From Opitutaceae bacterium (lineage in GTDB: Bacteria > Verrucomicrobiota > Verrucomicrobiia > Opitutales > Opitutaceae): a stretch of DNA of 8,696 nucleotides. The stretch is from the NCBI GenBank assembly GCA_016763045.1, contig JAESUN010000311.1:1-8696 (forward strand), written 5' to 3'. This document shows positions 7,158 to 8,696 of the stretch, piece after piece; the stretch's first letter is position 1; each line of letters starts with the position of its first letter. The position numbers and the translations under genes were made by a program. The notes below the pieces were generated by a model. The model saw nothing but the letters and a program-made list of their open reading frames with translations. It was not told the origin of the DNA and ran no database searches.

Positions 7158-7212
7158 AAAAACTAAATTTAAAGATTACAGAAGAAAGTTATCTGACACA
7201 GGAATCGGATAA

Positions 7213-7222
7213 ATAGGCCTAT
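7213..7222. promoter_or_regulatory. 10-bp perfect palindrome ATAGGCCTAT in a divergent intergenic region
   Basis: The ten bases equal their own reverse complement. The site is 56 bases upstream of the FKBP ATG and about 150 bases upstream of purD, a position where a dimeric regulator could act on either gene. It could equally be chance; no second copy is seen in the window. Confidence 0.25.
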
Positions 7223-7290
7223 CTGAAGAATTTACTTTGTAAAAGCCCTAATTTCCTACTGTTATGCCATCTTTTCTTTGGCAGTCCTCT

Positions 7291-7324
7291 TCTGGAGAGG
7301 TGCACTCCTTACGTCCTCTCCAGA
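7291..7324. promoter_or_regulatory. Strong inverted repeat / hairpin in the purD leader region
   Basis: TCTGGAGAGG (7291-7300) and CCTCTCCAGA (7315-7324) are a perfect 10-base inverted repeat around a 14-base loop, ending 51 bases before the purD ATG. It is the longest perfect dyad found in the noncoding DNA here. Downstream on the plus strand comes an A/T-rich stretch without a clear T run, and the other side has no T run on the minus strand, so an ordinary terminator is unlikely. It may be an operator, an RNA structure in the purD leader, or part of an attenuator. It does not match any purine-related riboswitch I can recognise by eye. Confidence 0.55.
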
Positions 7325-7375
7325 CGAAAAATCAATTTTACCACAAAAACTTTAAATCAGCTAAGCAGCAGTTAA

Positions 7376-8668
7376 ATGACAAAAGATAACGAACTGAATG
7401 TCCTGGTAGTCGGCTCAGGAGGTCGCGAACATGCACTTGTAAAATCATGCCTCTCCAGCTCCATCGTAAAGAAAGTGATTGCCGCTCCGGGAAATGGAGG
7501 CATCGCACAGGACTGCCCTTGCTTTCCGATCACAGCCGAAGAAATACCTAGCTTGGTATCCCTAGCACAATCCGAGCAGATTGATTTTGTTATCGTCGGC
7601 CCGGAAGTTCCTCTCAGCCTCGGGCTGGTCGATGAACTTGAGAAACACAACATAACTGCCTATGGCCCCAAAGCCGATGGGGCCCGTCTCGAAGCCAGCA
7701 AAACGTTCACTAAAGAATTTCTGCTGAAAAACAAAATTCCGAGTGGAGCAGCCGCTGCATTTGATCAGGTCGAGCCAGCCTTGAACTATCTACAAACAGC
7801 GTCCTTACCCATTGTGATCAAAGCCGATGGATTAGCCGCAGGGAAAGGCGTAATTATCGCAACCAGCCTTTCAGAAGCCGAAGAAGCAGTGCGCTCAATG
7901 ATTGAGACACGGGCCTTCGGTGATAGCGGAAGCCAAATCCTCATCGAAGAATGTCTCTTTGGAGAAGAAATATCCATTCATCTCGTTGTTTCCGGAAGGG
8001 ATTTCGTAACTCTCCCAACCAGCCAGGATCACAAACGTATCGGTGAAAATGATACGGGGCCCAACACTGGAGGCATGGGTGCCTACTCTCCCGCAGAGCT
8101 CGTGGGTGACAATCTCCTCCGGGTCATCACCGAAACAATATCAAAACCAAGTGTTGAGGGCATTGCCGATGAAGGAATTGATTTTCGAGGAACCTTATTT
8201 ATCGGTATCATGGTAACACCTACTGGGCCAAAAGTTCTCGAATTCAATACCCGTTTTGGAGACCCTGAGACACAAGTCATCTTACCACGACTCGTCACAG
8301 ACCCAATTAAACTCATGCACTGCGCGGCCACCCGGACGCTCTCCTCTATCACTCTTGAAATAAAGCCCGAATATGCCCTCTGTGTTGTTCTCGCATCTCA
8401 AGGATACCCAAATTCATACCCTAAAGGAGAAACGGTCACCATCGAGCAGAACTCCAATTCTAATCAATTCATTTTCCACGCTGGCACCAAACAAGCAGAA
8501 GATGGATCCATTCAAACAAATAGAGGACGGGTCTTCGGAGTGACCGCATTAGCTTCATCACTCGAAGAAGCCGCACGAGACGCTTACGCCCTAACAGAAA
8601 AAGTCTCCTTCACGTCAAAGTACCTACGTAGCGATATTGGCGCCAAGCAACTCAAGCGGACAAACTAA
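7376..8668 (+). CDS. purD: Phosphoribosylamine-glycine ligase (GAR synthetase)
   Basis: Joins 5-phosphoribosylamine and glycine with ATP to give glycinamide ribonucleotide, the second step of purine synthesis, in the cytoplasm. The 430-residue product is full length (E. coli about 429). It shows VVGSGGREHAL (11-21) at the N-terminal domain, IVGPEVPL (73-80), the ATP-grasp elements KADGLAAGKGV (149-159), QDHKR (217-221), TGGMGAYSP (231-239) and EFNTRFGDPETQ (289-300), whose acidic and asparagine residues bind Mg-ATP, then GRVFGVTA near the C-terminus. The ATG at 7376 places the glycine loop at the normal distance from the N-terminus; TTAA before it gives no Shine-Dalgarno. It is divergent from the FKBP gene, and its leader carries the hairpin described separately. 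No other pur gene is in the window. Confidence 0.96.
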   Translation: MTKDNELNVLVVGSGGREHALVKSCLSSSIVKKVIAAPGNGGIAQDCPCFPITAEEIPSLVSLAQSEQIDFVIVGPEVPLSLGLVDELEKHNITAYGPKADGARLEASKTFTKEFLLKNKIPSGAAAAFDQVEPALNYLQTASLPIVIKADGLAAGKGVIIATSLSEAEEAVRSMIETRAFGDSGSQILIEECLFGEEISIHLVVSGRDFVTLPTSQDHKRIGENDTGPNTGGMGAYSPAELVGDNLLRVITETISKPSVEGIADEGIDFRGTLFIGIMVTPTGPKVLEFNTRFGDPETQVILPRLVTDPIKLMHCAATRTLSSITLEIKPEYALCVVLASQGYPNSYPKGETVTIEQNSNSNQFIFHAGTKQAEDGSIQTNRGRVFGVTALASSLEEAARDAYALTEKVSFTSKYLRSDIGAKQLKRTN

Positions 8669-8671
8669 CAG

Positions 8672-8696
8672 ATGAGGCTTACTCTCTTTTTGCTGA
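8672..8696 (+). CDS. Possible start of an exported or membrane protein, cut by the window edge
   Basis: An ATG three bases after the purD stop opens a frame reading MRLTLFLL before the window ends. A basic residue followed by hydrophobic ones resembles the start of a signal peptide, and the spacing would suit co-transcription with purD. Only eight codons are visible, so the identity and even the reality of the gene are uncertain. Confidence 0.25.

Overview
This window is a gene-dense stretch of bacterial chromosome with moderate GC. It carries seven intact genes, one gene broken by a stop codon, and probably the first codons of an eighth intact gene at the right edge. No insertion sequence, phage gene, CRISPR array, tRNA or rRNA is visible. 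The protein flavour (a PhyH-family dioxygenase of the kind common in the PVC group, a Mip-like secreted FKBP, weak or absent Shine-Dalgarno sequences before most starts) leans toward Verrucomicrobiota, perhaps a marine Opitutae relative. This is an inference from general familiarity, not a database result; RsmJ, best known from Gammaproteobacteria, argues for caution.

Layout from left to right. Shikimate kinase (aroK) lies on the minus strand at 10-552. Divergent from it, across about 180 bases, is a 542-residue two-domain protein (730-2358, plus). Its N-terminal half resembles the FAD oxidoreductase half of MnmC (and MnmL), and its C-terminal half is an MnmM/YtqB-type methyltransferase. It converges on a PhyH-family dioxygenase gene (2372-3202, minus) that is interrupted by one in-frame TAA. 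A 148-base divergent intergenic region follows, with a perfect TTGACA box, then a class I aspartate/aromatic aminotransferase (3351-4550, plus). A likely terminator hairpin separates this from a leftward group of three genes: an FKBP-type prolyl isomerase (7157 to 6342), a diacylglycerol/lipid kinase (6228 to 5335) and rsmJ (5324 to 4590). A 218-base divergent region with a strong hairpin leads to purD (7376-8668, plus), followed three bases later by a possible gene start for an exported or membrane protein.

The functions are mostly housekeeping: aromatic amino-acid synthesis (aroK and possibly the aminotransferase), purine synthesis (purD), rRNA modification (rsmJ), periplasmic folding (FKBP) and lipid phosphorylation.

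The standout is the 730-2358 gene. In Escherichia coli, MnmC completes the mnm5 side chain of wobble uridine with a methyltransferase domain followed by an FAD oxidoreductase domain. Here the oxidoreductase comes first and the methyltransferase is of a different family, the one that does this job as a stand-alone protein (MnmM) in Bacillus. The protein looks like an independently assembled bifunctional MnmC.
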